Positions 13,901-25,051 of a stretch of 64,000 nucleotides of DNA are shown here, piece by piece. Made by a program: the position numbers and the translations under genes. Below the pieces are notes generated by a model, which did not search any database, was not told the origin of the DNA, and was given only the letters and a program-made list of their open reading frames with translations. Position 1 is the stretch's first letter, and every line of letters starts with the position of its first letter. The DNA is from Taxillus chinensis (taxonomy: Eukaryota; Streptophyta; Magnoliopsida; Santalales; Loranthaceae). The stretch is from the NCBI GenBank assembly GCA_023512835.1, contig CM042084.1, positions 15,882,403-15,946,402 on the forward strand, in the 5' to 3' direction.

Positions 13901-16900
13901 GAGGTTTAACCCAACCGTATAAAGGATATTGCTAAGAATCACCAGTCCTTTTTTATGATTTTAAGTTCAACAGTATTTGCAAAGGCAAAAAAAACTAGCA
14001 TTAAACATCTATGAGGAAAAAAAGTCACAGCTTCCAGGTACCATACAAGCCAACCCTCTGTTGGGAACACAATGCAGCTAAACTAGTTTGTAAGATGATA
14101 ACATTGGGATCAATGATCAGAATCGTGGCTATTTTCAGGACAAATACTAGTTTGCTATTTTCTGCAAAAGCAAGCCCTCTGTAGGCAGAGTGAGCATATT
14201 AAGTTTTGAACTTTAACTAAATTTGGCATTATTACACAACTTCACTTTCTCAATTTGTGAATTATTATTTATATCGTGAAGACTGTGAAGGAGTAACAGC
14301 ATCTTTGCCAGTCCACCTCAAACTCCATTAAGAAGCCATTCAGCACAAACTACTTCAACTTCAGCGGAAAGGCTGGCATAGAGTAAACCAAACCTCCTCA
14401 TGACCATAATATCCATATATATGATTGATTCGAGTCAGATCCAATTTTTGAACAGTTCCCTTGAATCCTGGACCAACTCCAGCAGTGAACACTGCACACT
14501 CATCTTGCCAAACAGCAAGTGACCTTACAGCTCCATGATGTGCACGGACGGAGTGAATAACAGATGCTCTAATCTTCCATGGAGGTTCATCTTTTAGACC
14601 ACCTGAGCGTCCGAGAAAATCAGGCCCTTCCCAGCTAGAAGCTGGACTGGGGAACCAGAACCAGGGCTCATTCTTTCCAACTTTTGAAGTAGCCACATGC
14701 ATTTCAATTGGATTCTGGGCATAAAATTGTTTCTGAGGCATCAGATTTTTGACACCTCTGCTCCCTTGTGATTGAGGTATTGACCACCCAACCCCATTAA
14801 GCAACATTTTAGCAGGACTATAATCGGAGGTTAAACCTCTGCTAAAGACAGGCCTTGAAGTAGCTAGGATTTCTCCCCCACTTTTAGATGATTCCCCGGT
14901 ATATTCCCACTGCATGTAACAAATTCAGATAAATGAGATTAAATTTCAAGGCATGTGACACATTAACTTTTGTGTCAACAAGTGGACAATAAGCATAAAG
15001 TCGTCATACCTTCCAGTTATGGCATCGTAGAAGGAACTTCTCAAGAAGCAACCACGTGGCACAACACTGACGAAGTCTCTCTATCCCAAGAAGTGATGCA
15101 AATGAAGGGTACAAAAGCAACCTGCAGATATCTCAGGAAACTCAACAAAAATTAAACAAATTTTTTATCATAGAAATGATAAAAATTATGAAGAAAAACA
15201 AAATTATCAACACCCACACAAGGTCCATACGGCTCTGAATCGGAGATTTCTCTTCTACTTTTTTCATAGAAACCTTTAAGCTTTTGCTAGCAGAAAGTGA
15301 CTCATGGGCAGTGTCTTGAGAAAAAGCAAGCCCATCAAAAAGATCCTTCATTTGGGGAAGAACATGCAATGCTGTCAACTCAGGTCCGATCTGCTGACAA
15401 ATTGCAATGAGAGTTGTGGCAGCAACCTGAAAAAACATTATGGCACGTTGGTGTCAACATGGAGGAAAGAGTGTTTAGATAGTGTTGAAAGATGCTATTT
15501 TATTATCTTGTTATTTTAATATTTATTTTGATTTTAGTAAATGTTTATTTTATTTCCATATAGCTGGCCTATGTGGCTAAAAGGACAATGATGTAATGTT
15601 CCTATACATGGCTAGTAAAATACAATTAGAGTCTTGACCAACCGGTGGCGATGGCTTGTGGTGCACGACAATAGCAGTCGAAGTGCGCAATGCTTCTGCA
15701 GTGGTCTCACTTGACAGCAATGGCTTGGGGAGACTCAGTTGCGATCAAGATGCTCATCGGATGGTGACGTAAAGATCAGGCAGTGATTACATATCAATCG
15801 GGCGGTGGTTGTTAAAACTTGGCAATTGGGTGCAAATATGAGGCAGTGGCAACGGTTTGTGGCAGCAGATATGAGCACAAGGGAAGCTGGTCAACCACAC
15901 TAGGGAAAAGCCTAATGAGAGGCTCTTGCAAGGGGTAGCAACTTCACTCTGTTACCATGTAGAAAAGAATGGAGGATAATAATAATTCTTTCTCATTCTC
16001 AATTAAACGATTACAACATAAATGCTTAAACAAGGCTATAGAAGACTAATTAGGTAAGACTGTAAGAGGCTAATTACAATTAATTATAATTATAACTCAT
16101 TATAGCTAATAATATACAGTTGATTCCAACTCCATTCCCCTCACCTCATCCCATGCAGTCTGCCATAGCCCAACTAAAGCCATTTCTATGCCTCGATAGT
16201 TGAAATCTCAACACTAGTCCTGTCTGGGTGTTACTACCATATCAGGGAATCAATTTGTTCATCATGCGTGATAAAAAAATCCATGGAGGATGTAACTTCT
16301 GTTGAATTAATCAATTCTTGCTTGATAAAATTATGGATCAACAGCACACACTTCAGTTTCTGGAAAAAGTGGTGACGATGACCATGTATGGAAGGATTCA
16401 GGAAGGTCATTTAATTGGTAAACGCCTTGAGACCACAACTGAAGACAAATAAAAGCAGGATGACATCAGTCTCTGGGCAAGATTTTGATGTCAAGATACT
16501 TCCACAACAGCTTTTGGGAGGACAGTTATCCTCTACCCATAACATGTGGAGCACCCTGGAAGAGCTTTATTCAAGTGGGAATAACCTGAATCATTTCTAT
16601 GATCTGACAATGAGCCTATTCAGACCTCAGAAAGGTGTTCCAAAACTACGTAGACCTCAAAAGCTTTTGATGATTAGAATGTTGCTATGCCTCTTTCGAC
16701 TTAATCCAGGCTATGTGAAAGCTGGTTGTCATGGGTCAGGGTTACCTTGGTGGGCATCCAAGTAGCTTGGCACAACTATAATCCAAAGTACTCTCTGGGG
16801 ATCACTTCCCTTTCCCTTCTCTTCTGTTGTACTCTCATATTTTTGAATGCCTCCTGACCCAGAGTTTGACACTGCTAACACAGCTGCCTTGGCGGCTTCA

Positions 16901-18894
16901 GGGGAGTACCATGATGGTCAAAGCTGTTAGAACATCCCAGATTGAAAATTTTGTCAATCAAATAGTGGTTAATAAAAAACTAAAAATAAAATCTCGTATA
17001 GCCAATTGATTTTAAGATATTGGTCATTAGATTCTAATATAGTATCAATGCAAATTGTATTATCAACTCACGATATTCAACCTGTAAGTATGTTACTTGA
17101 TATTCCGTCTCATTTATGATTTCTAGGTGTGTATAGTATTCACGTTGACACGTGAAGGAGTTTGCTAGAATGTCCAACATCGGGAATTTTATCAATCAAA
17201 TATTGATTTATAGAGAACTAAAAATAATCTCTTTTACATTCAATTGATTTTAGGATATTGTCCCTTTGATTCTAATAAAACAATAGTGCATATCATACAG
17301 TGGCTATGTTAGTGATTGCAACTAGAGATGATAACGGGTTGGGTCGGGTTAGACTTGGGATCGCCCTACTTAAACCCGTCCCAAAAATATATAATATGAC
17401 CCGAACTTAACCTAACCTAGAATTTGGATAGTTCGGGCCGGATCAGGTCGGAACGACATTTTTTATCCTATATTTCTTTTAAAATTCCAGGTCGGGTGAG
17501 TCTGGTTCATTTTGCTATCCCTAACTGCAATAGCCATTGATAGGGGTGATGGCCCCATTTATTATTCTATTGTCATATGCCCACAATGACGGTAAAATCG
17601 AAACCCAGCACCGCACAATCATTGGACTGAAAGGACCCATAACTACCTCTAACACATACACTTGATATTGTTGTATGCTCCATTACCCACACAATTACCT
17701 CCACTACCCTCGTATCCACAAACCAAACCACAATAGGTCATTGATCTAGGTGCTACCAATCACAATTGGCATGATGAGCATATTTGATACTTACAGCATT
17801 TCCTCCTAGTATCCCAAAGTTCGCCTAGAAGATGGCTTCATGTCTCTAGTTGCAGGTAGTGGCTCTACAATGAATCATACAGACCTACCATCATCTATAG
17901 TATTACATTTGCCATCCTCCCCAAGAGGTTAAATTCGTATATTTGTCAGGATCTCCATGTATATACTCCTACTCCTATCCTAAGCCTAATCACAATCCCT
18001 CAAAGCCCTCTTGATGGTGCAACTATATGTTGTTACAATAGTAGAGGAGTAAATGATTGTCAAACTTATGGTAAATTGCCTGTGTTTGAAAAGATTAGGT
18101 GTTGATCCATAATTCTTTCTATCATCTATACATTTGTAATCTTGAGTGCTTCATCTACTTTTGAGAGGTCTCACTAAGCCCAGCATGCGTTTTTGTTCCA
18201 TTGCTTGTTTATGAGTTGCATGGGGGAGAAGGATAGCAACTTTTATTGCTGCATCTTCTTTTGTGTGATTGTTTTCCAAAGCTTTTGTTTTTGTTTTTTG
18301 CATAATCGTCTTTTGGGTTGTGTTTTATCATTTGCATGCATTTTGGAGCTATTTTGAGTGTCAATAGTTTTAGAGGAGTTAGAAACCGTTTTAAATGTTT
18401 TAGTCCAGATTAGTTTCTTTAAGGTATTTTTCCGTGTTTATTATATTTTTGGTGTTTTTTTAATATAGTTTTGAGTGCTTATGATGCCAATGTGAGTTTT
18501 GGTGGAGTTACAGGTATTCTTGACAGAATGGAAGAAAAACAGGCTTGGCCACGGTGAGAGTAATCTTGTCTGTGGCAATCCCAAAGGTTGGCCGCAACAC
18601 AAGCAATCTCGGTTGTGGTGCTCTCAACGCTGGGTCACAACACAAAAAATCTCGGCTGCAGAGCACCCAAGTTGCCAAAATCCAAGAAAAGACTTTTAAC
18701 TTGGCAGCAATGCCAATTCTATCAACAGCGCCAGCTGATCCATGTCACCATGCCTGGCTACAATGCAAGAAAGCTCTGCCGCAACTGTCAGTGAAGTGAA
18801 CATAATTTTTATTTATTATTTATTTTCTTTCTTTTCCCTTTCTTTTTATTTTGGGAAAGTGTAAATACCCATGTAGGGTTTTTAGAAAGGGACT

Positions 18895-18925
<31 letters not shown>

Positions 18926-21900
18926 GAGAATAGGTTGAGAGAAGAGGGGATCGATATAGGGTTCCAAGAGAGAAGAAGAAACCTTAGCTTCAATCTAAGG
19001 GAATTTGCCTTGATTCAACATCAGAATCACCAATCGGCAAATCCCACGAGCATGGCCAGAGGATTCAACTCAAGATTAGGGGATTGAGCCTAAAGAGATC
19101 ATACTGGATTCAAGGACTTGTGAAAACCTAGAACTCTGTTTAATCCTATGACGTTCATGAATCCTCTATTATTTTATTTAATTGCAAGTTAAATTGATAT
19201 TTGGGTTTGAAGGAACGATTTCGTATGTTAGATTTTAATCTATGCTTGATTTATTTTCTACCCTGATTTCGTTCATCAAAGACAAACAATTTCAGCCAGG
19301 AGAGAGTTGATGCAGGCCAAGATAATTAATTCCCAAAGAATATTACCATAGGCAGGTCATGTGTCAAAGTTTTCTTTCCCCAGGCCTGCATAGTCGCCAT
19401 TTCTTTTCTTTATGTTTTAATCAGAGAAGCTTTAATGCCTCTCAGAGTATATCATTTCATTTTGGGAACTTGTATCTTGGAAGTTGTAACCGACTTAACT
19501 AGTTTTGACTACATCAAGGAGGTCAGCCCCTTAAATATATATAGACACCAAGGGCTGCCACCCAAGTATTCTTGAATGATTTCATCAAACTTCTCTTTGG
19601 AGATTTGCTTTGTGAAATGCAAGAGTCGTGAGGTACAAGTGGCCTAGGTGAGATTCAAGTGGAGCAAATAGTAAAATTGTTGCTAATGATCACCCCTTCA
19701 TCATTCCTTTCTATTGAATTATTATCTTATGAATTCAAATTTTAGAGTGCTAACCATTTTCAGGTTAGCAATATGCATGCTATTTTGTATGAAAAAATGC
19801 ACTGCCTTAGAAGTGGCCCTTTTCAGCTTAGCACTATGCATGCTTAGAAAAGGGTCATTTCTAAGGCAGTGCATTTTTTCATACAAAATCTCTAAAGCAT
19901 AAATTAACTAGCTTGAGTGACATTCAGATCCTTTTTCCAAAGTAGCTCACTTCTTTTGGCAGCACAGTTCTAACTTCTATTCTTCTTTTTTCCTTTTTGT
20001 TGGGAAAAAAGGCATTACTTTAACTATTTATATTAAGATATGTAGGATATAGAGCAGAATGAAACAAAAACCAATAAAATTTGAAGAATGAATATCTGCA
20101 TTATGAAGAAACCAGAGCACAAATTTGAAGCACCTGAAGCACCGACAAATCCAGTTTGGCATTTGTGAGAAGTGTAACATGTAGCCAATTTCCATCCTAC
20201 AATATTATTAGAGATGCTCTATTAGTCATCAATGAATATCTCCTATAAAGAACAATGCAACCCTAAGTATATCTGAGGGTCAAAGTACCTGAATTAGCTC
20301 TTTGACAACCAACTCATTTGGTAAGATTGCAACTAGACCATCCAACACCGTTAGACAGTCAATACAAGCTAAAGCACTCCAATTCTGCAGCGGCTCAGGT
20401 TTATTCGTATGTGAAACATCAATACAGGATTGAACAACATTCTTCAGCAATGGTAGAATCTGTCTAATGACAAAGTTCTCCCCAAAAAGACCACCTAAGT
20501 TTGAACAAAGTAGCTTATAAGCTGAAAGTGTCAAGTCAATCTCCATTAAGACAGTCCAGTCCTATAACTACAAAATACCAATTCTAACCAGCGCATCAAT
20601 TCCTTCAGTACAAAGTCCTTTCCCGAAACACTGGATCAGAGGCAAGATGGTCTGGGTCAAAAGTCAAAACTTCATGATTAGCGTAACAGAAAAATATTCC
20701 CTGTACATAAACATGCACAAACATAGACAAACATAAAATATTCAAATAGCGCTCCATACTTTATAGGAAATTGATTTTTATAAAGTCAATTAGAAGAAAA
20801 CCTGATGAACTGTAACAGGGACACCAAGTTCCTCACTAGAACCAATCAACAGCACAGAAGCCGCAGCAGCAGAACTCTTGTACAGAGAAGAACACAGATT
20901 TGCTAAGACCAGAGGATGTATTTTCTCCAGATAGAATTGTTTACCTACACGCTTCCATAACTCTCGCACAAATGAGTCTTGGAGAAGGGAAACCTTCAAA
21001 TGTGAATAGCATGTAGCCTGATATACATCCATACATATGTTATATCCAAAAAATAGGATTTCAATCAGGAACTTCGTGTACATAAAAAGAAAAAAAGTAA
21101 TGAGAAAAGTTATAACTAGCCTGTAGAATCTTCCGAATAATAGAAATGATTAATTTTCTCACTGCTTTTGGCTTCAAACATTTTAAGAATTCGCTCAATA
21201 ATGTGTAAGCTAAGTCAGCATCAGTATCTGAGAGAGTCAGTAGAAGTGGTAAGCAATATGGAGCACACATTTCAGCTGCAAATGGCCCCATTGCTTTCAA
21301 GCCTCCTTGTTTTGCAAAATTTGCAGCATAACAAAGACGAGATCCTTCTTTTGCCAAAAGCTGAAGTGGGGCAAGAAACAAATATGCAGACCTGACTGTA
21401 GCTGGAAAATATGGAGATTCCAAAAGACAGTGGACAGAAGGTCTCCTATATAAAAATAAAAGTGTCTTTCAAAATTTTTATAAAAATATACATGAATCTT
21501 TTGCATGCAACTTAAATAACATTGAATCCAAGGGATATCACCAAAATTTGCAACTGCCTTCAGTTAAGTAAAATAACATTAATAATAATAAAGGAGGAAA
21601 TAGGAAACTAATACCTCCTACAGTCCTTTCTGATGCAGGCTTCAACAACAACTTTAGTGTGAGGTGGAAGTTCCTGCAGTAATGCAGGTGCAACACCACT
21701 CTTTAAATACATTTCTAATGTGATTGAATTAAAAAGGGGCCTCCTCAAATGAAGTTCTGCTAAAATGCAACCAACAGAAAATATGTCCCTGGCATGATAC
21801 TTGGAAGGAATCCTTGAAAATGATAATTTCTGAATCCACAGCAGTAACTCTTGATAGGCTATGGATGCATCATCATCCACCTCAATATACTCAAGAAAAT

Positions 21901-24860
21901 TATTTATGTTAACGTCAGATGAAACCACATTGCTATTGCCAGTGTCAGGCATGCTAGATATACTATTCTTGAAACATTCACTTGGTTGCTCTTCGATTGA
22001 AGATATATCCTTCCCACAATTTTCCAGGTAACAGTAGAGAGGACTCAAATGTGCAGTATGTTCACAGAATGCAGATACATTTTCTAACTCTTGTAAATAT
22101 GCAGTTTCGGGAAGGAGGTTTTTGTTTTCTACTTTGTCTATGTGGCACTGATCGATGATCAGTTCATTTGTGCAACTAATTTTTTTCGTCACAGATAAAC
22201 GAACAGGGTGTGGTTGGCTGAAGAGCTGGCGCCGACCTAGCGACCTTATCGTTGTGGGCTCTGATGAAGGGAGCATCACATTCTTAGCAGCAACAGCTGC
22301 TTGACCAGACATTTTGTACCCAAAGGTAATATCAATCCACTGATGGATTTGGAGTGAGACTCGATCACTTTCTAAGGCATAACGATGCATTTTAATAAAC
22401 TCCTCAGGATTACCTGCCCACGTAGGTACTGCCAAATCAGTCATACCAGAATGTACAGAGGAAAAGATTTGGGGATCACAGTAAAATTCTGGGATACATT
22501 CATCAGGCGTCCATTGGTACAGCCTTTGCATGGTCAAAGGATATTCATTAGGTTCATAAACTGATCGAACAGCCGTACGCAGGACACTTAAAGGTAACCT
22601 CCTAGCTTTGTAACTGCAGACAGCTAATTCAGAGAGGCATTCATCTGATACATGGTGTGGGATTTCAGATGTTGAGTACGTAAAGTCCAATTGTTCGTCA
22701 CCTTTAGCCAGCCTCCATTTGCTCTTGCTCAGATCCCGCCATCCCGCTTCAGAATTTGGATCAGGTTTTGTGCTAAAATCTATTACCCAAGGCATAACTA
22801 CATGAAATGAGTGATCTCCCCACCTTCTCCCAGCTAATTTGTTTAGGATGAGTAGGTACTCAAAATTACTAAGCTCTCCCTTCCACCACTGGTTAAAAGC
22901 AGAATGCCAATCTATGGATGAGGAAAGTTTCAAATCAGCATATAAACCTTGAGAAGGGCAGCCCTGTGTACAGCAACTTATCCTTGAGGGAGAAATATTA
23001 ATGTGTTCTCTGTTTAACTGAGACTTATCACAGATACGCAGCCACAACCAGCATGAATCACTCAACTTCACATTTGATGGGCACACATTGCCATGGGCAA
23101 CTCCCAAACCATGTATACAAGATAGTGCAGACAGTAACTGATATATTAAAAATTTTATCTGCCACTCTGACTTCAAAGCATTGGGGCTATAATTTAGAAC
23201 ATTTTCCAATGTAAAAGGAGTTTTTGGGAACACCAGGTTAACATAATCTGAAGATTTCAGCATCCCAAGAACAGGAACTATATTAGGATGCCGCAAGCAG
23301 CCAGGTAAGTTATTCTCACTGAATGATGGTATCCCAATTAAATTAAGAAAATTTAAGCTATCCCGTCCTGCAGCTTTCCCTTCAATAAGGAGACTGAGTG
23401 AGTTTAATACATGATCTTCAACAGATCCAGATAAGAAATTTGACGCAAGATCTTCAAATCTTGAGTAGGAAGGAGTAGTGACATGGGCAACAGGGGCCAA
23501 TGCAGCCATCGTTCTTGAGCAAGAAAACCAGCCGCAAAAATTACATCCACAGTTGGAAAACTTATATCCCATTCCATAAAGGGCAAACTTTTTGTAGCCA
23601 TTAGACAAGCAATGGCAATCAACCAATGCAGGAACAAATTTGGTTTTATCACTAGAAAACCCAGGACATGCATCTCCATGATCTTGATTTACTGCCGATG
23701 AAGTTATCTCATTGGTCTCATCACAGCCATTGCATTCAGGTTTTTCAATGAGATATTCATCACTAGAGACAGTGAAGCAAAGTGTAAGGATAAAAAAGCA
23801 TTATAATGTTATCATCATATCAAAATTTGAAAACTCAATGTCAAAGTTGAAACATAGTGTACAATAACTAGTGTGTTCATTTCACTTTCCATTAGGGAAA
23901 TCAACAACTACAATAACCATCAACAGAATTCATCAAAGATTATACAACATATCTGCAGAAGTATACAAGTCTAACAACCTAAGATTTAAAAAAAAAAAAA
24001 AAAGTCACACTAGATGGGTATTTCTAAATGAATTTGGTCTTGCTTATGCTTCATTGTCAAAATCATCTGGTTTTGGGAGTGCATTTCATTGTCCCTTAAA
24101 AACATTGCTAGGCTAATGAATTTATCAAACAATTATACACCATAGGTATTCAAGTCTTAAATGAATTTTGTATAAATTCAATATCAGAATTGAAATGAAA
24201 TTTGACTTAATTTCTTTTCCTTACATAAACATTGGCAACCTATTGTCAGATGATGAAGGTTTCCTTGCTTCAACATAATATTCAGTTCAATATTTTCTTA
24301 TTCTGTTAACATACTGTATCAAATATTAAACAGCATATGTGCAGCATAGTGAATTTATTTCATTTTCCCTTAAAAACATGAATAACCCATTACCCATCCA
24401 CATAATTGATCAAAAATTATACATGTCTGCAGCAGCATTCGAGTCTGAAATAAAAGAATTACAGTAGATGGGTATTCCTACACAAATTTAGTCAACCAAT
24501 TATGTTCATGACATGCCAACTAGAAGCATCAATAACCCAATTATCCACCAACAGAATTAAACAAGAATTACACACCACGGTTCAAATTCACTTAAAACAT
24601 CAAAAACCAAACTACCCACCAACAGAATTATTCAGAAATTACATCCATCTCTGCAGAAAGAAGTATTCAGGCCTACGACAAGAACATTAAACTAGATGGG
24701 TATTCTTACACAAATTTAGTCAAGCATTTGTGTTCATGGCATGGCAAGTAGACCAGTTCAAAGTCAGCTGATACGTCCCGCCCGCTAAACGGAATCTGCA
24801 ACCAAGCGCAGCGACCCCATCAACAACAAGCAATGCGTAGAGTTTAATGTGCGTGTGTGC

Positions 24861-24902
<42 letters not shown>

Positions 24903-25051
24903 AGAGAGACCTGAATGATGGCTGTAGATCCAAAGGGAAAGCCAGAATCGGAGACGCCATAAGAGAAGGCCAATTTGTCTGAGAAGTCGGCGCCGATACG
25001 ACGCTGTAAGCAGTGGAAACACCACCACCTTCGATTATGCTCTTCTCCCAT
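4967..25051 (-). CDS. GFS12: GFS12-type pseudokinase-BEACH-WD40 protein, 16 exons
   Basis: Exons, read on minus: 25051-24911, 24795-24710, 23762-21615, 21445-21121, 21017-20802, 20651-20579, 20494-20289, 20196-20134, 15426-15218, 15121-15010, 14909-14394, 13701-13391, 13299-13056, 12983-12910, 6125-5990, 5116-4967. All phases agree and sum to 5010 nt, 1669 aa, about the family's length. The start gives MGEEHNRRWWCFHCLQRRI. A kinase-like N-lobe (about residues 231-320) has HGN at 299-301 where active kinases have HRD, so it is probably inactive. The BEACH domain is about 361-566 (WWKGELSNFEYL onward). Kinase C-lobe-like sequence (ARDIFSVGCILAELH) follows near 733-747. The middle, about 793-1160, looks helical/HEAT-like. 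WD40 repeats fill about 1315-1669, with VHVWNSQTGKV and TIRIWDLRR. Arabidopsis GFS12 works with other BEACH proteins in sorting storage proteins to the vacuole. Odd points: a GC-AG intron 4, huge introns 8 and 14 holding transposons, and a microsatellite at the first donor. Exon 2 was found by phase and homology and is the least certain of the joins. Confidence 0.92.
5117..5989 (-). repeat. Intron 15 with decayed copy of exon 15 end
   Basis: Intron 15 of the GFS12-type gene. It holds a (GT)n run at about 5288-5310 and a CT-rich stretch near 5358-5390. Between about 5745 and 5890 there is a diverged direct copy of the region 5940-6050, which is the 3' end of exon 15 and its donor side. Shared pieces include cttaaagca, gtcacata/gttacata, atctgcaggt/atctgtggac and ggaaaggcc/gaaagccc. 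The copy has lost a readable frame, so I call it a dead partial exon duplication. Confidence 0.5.
7040..7400 (-). mobile_element. Ty1/copia reverse transcriptase remnant
   Basis: The minus strand translates, with interrupting stops, into the start of the copia reverse-transcriptase domain: RCKWVYTLKYRVDNSIERYK, then GYTQTYGIDYLKTF, and VKNAFFYGELKEEIYMQ followed by SPGYDGT and KKVLYGLK. These match the family motifs around CKWVF, the RYKARLVAKGF/TQ stretch and the LDVKNAFLHG-EEVYM block that holds the first catalytic Asp. Several stops and lost residues show it is dead. It is the downstream half of the element whose integrase lies at 12.1-12.3 kb. Confidence 0.85.
7662..7669. repeat. Left target-site duplication of hAT element
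   Basis: The 8 bp accaaaaa at 7662-7669 recur directly after the right end of the element at 11130-11137. Eight-bp duplications are the hallmark of hAT insertion. Confidence 0.8.
7670..11129 (+). mobile_element. hAT transposon, decayed, 3.46 kb
   Basis: The ends carry an inverted repeat: catagttattaaag at 7671-7684 and its exact complement at 11116-11129, each followed inward by GC-rich, GGCGC-type sequence. An 8-bp duplication (accaaaaa) flanks it. The left side has long C runs (7685-7722, 7746-7759) and a GC-rich leader with repeated cgaccttcg units. The coding part begins at 8297. It sits inside a copia element within GFS12 intron 14, so it is younger than the copia insertion. Stops and frameshifts make it non-autonomous now. 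Confidence 0.88.
8297..10900 (+). pseudogene. hAT transposase pseudogene (BED finger, DUF659, dimerisation)
   Basis: Reading from ATG 8297, an N-terminal BED-type zinc finger is visible: DPAWKYATQV, FTCNFCSKV, GGIYRAKQHIIGG and CLKCPDHVKQEI. A DUF659-type stretch lies at about 8800-9110 (FNAVNYDSFKVLVE, SYHEVRVPLLKKEL, CSIMSDGWKD). Around 9340-9440 the catalytic-core piece LYWSPYAAHCIDLMLEDVG can be read. From 9850 to 10320 come LHAAWI-like and LNPQFFYG, and the C-terminal dimerisation motif SLTCSASGCERNWSVFEH. The acidic tail (10690-10900) is rich in Glu and Asp. In-frame stops (near 8552, 9108 and 9211) and frameshifts are scattered through it. It would have cut and pasted the surrounding element; in this copy it is dead. 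Confidence 0.87.
11130..11137. repeat. Right target-site duplication of hAT element
   Basis: accaaaaa, a direct copy of 7662-7669, lies immediately outside the right inverted repeat. Confidence 0.8.
11138..12310 (-). mobile_element. Ty1/copia integrase-side remnant
   Basis: The best-preserved part is 12310-12106 on minus: KVWLYHHQFGHSSFSVLK, then LLFKNVNVEDFYCDPSEFA. This matches the copia pre-integrase block (LWHxRLGHxSxxxLK ... CxxCxxxK), with a Cys changed. Farther downstream on minus (about 12060-11980), ISGAQWFV and nearby residues fit the start of the integrase core. The rest to 11138 is too decayed to read. Its order relative to the reverse transcriptase at 7.0-7.4 kb fits one minus-strand element interrupted by the hAT insertion. 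Confidence 0.8.
16925..17275. repeat. Direct repeat pair in intron 8
   Basis: Two copies of about 110 bp start near 16925 and 17162. Shared parts include gttagaacatccca / gctagaatgtccaaca, ttttgtcaatcaaata / ttttatcaatcaaata, gaactaaaaata and caattgattttaagatatt / caattgattttaggatatt. They are separated by about 130 bp of other sequence. The family is not recognised; the pattern fits a repeat end present twice. Confidence 0.6.
17323..17523. mobile_element. hAT-type MITE, 201 bp
   Basis: The element starts tagagatgataacgggt and ends with a complementary ttgctatcccta, giving short inverted repeats. The inside is made of GGGTCGGGTT / GACCCGAAC motifs common to small plant hAT derivatives. It is flanked by attgcaac (17315-17322) and actgcaat (17524-17531), an 8-bp duplication with two mismatches. 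No coding capacity. Confidence 0.72.
19782..19889. repeat. 108-nt near-perfect foldback
   Basis: Left arm 19782-19823 and right arm 19848-19889 are reverse complements over 42 bp with about two mismatches (core atgcactgccttagaa), separated by a 24-nt loop. Upstream, ttttcaggttagcaatatgcatgct near 19758 is repeated in the loop as ttttcagcttagcactatgcatgct. Transcribed with intron 8 of GFS12, or on its own, it would form a long hairpin. It may be a MITE core or a young hairpin-RNA locus; no known microRNA is recognised. Confidence 0.75.
23763..24709. repeat. Intron 2 of GFS12 with decayed exon 2 copies
   Basis: The sequence spanning the exon 2 donor side (about 24690-24760) recurs as a diverged copy at about 24464-24530 and more weakly at about 24008-24060. 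Shared motifs are tagatgggtattc, acacaaatttagtcaa and tgttcatg. Other local repeats (accaacagaatta, ctgcagaagtat-type) recur through the intron. The copy at 24482-24519 keeps an acceptor-like TAG, a GT donor and an open frame of the same phase as exon 2. Confidence 0.6.
24862..24910. repeat. (CT)n microsatellite at first splice donor
   Basis: On the minus strand the first intron of GFS12 begins GTCTCTCTCT and stays CT-repetitive for almost 50 nt; the whole intron is 115 nt. Seen on plus it is a GA run broken once by aag. The donor GT is thus the first unit of a length-variable repeat. Confidence 0.85.

Larger units (their letters stand above)
15427..20133. other. Intron 8 of GFS12 with copia-like and MITE debris
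   Basis: A 4.7-kb intron. On plus, 16415-16720 gives a gag-like stretch (MWSTLEELYSSGNNLNHF, then YDLTMSLFRPQKG), and around 17730-17780 a protease-like VIDLGATNH resembles the copia WxIDSGATxH motif. Both suggest a decayed plus-strand copia element. Two direct copies of a tgttagaa-type repeat occur at about 16925-17035 and 17160-17275. A hAT-type MITE is at 17323-17523. From 18500 to 19100 there is unclassified repeat-like DNA with a T-run (18899-18925), and a foldback is at 19782-19889. Confidence 0.65.

Noticed and set aside
18499..18799. Three overlapping plus frames with QHKK/CGAL-type repeats
   Set aside because: Caused by a short internal repeat (gccacaa/ctcggctg) in intron 8; no family and no gene context.
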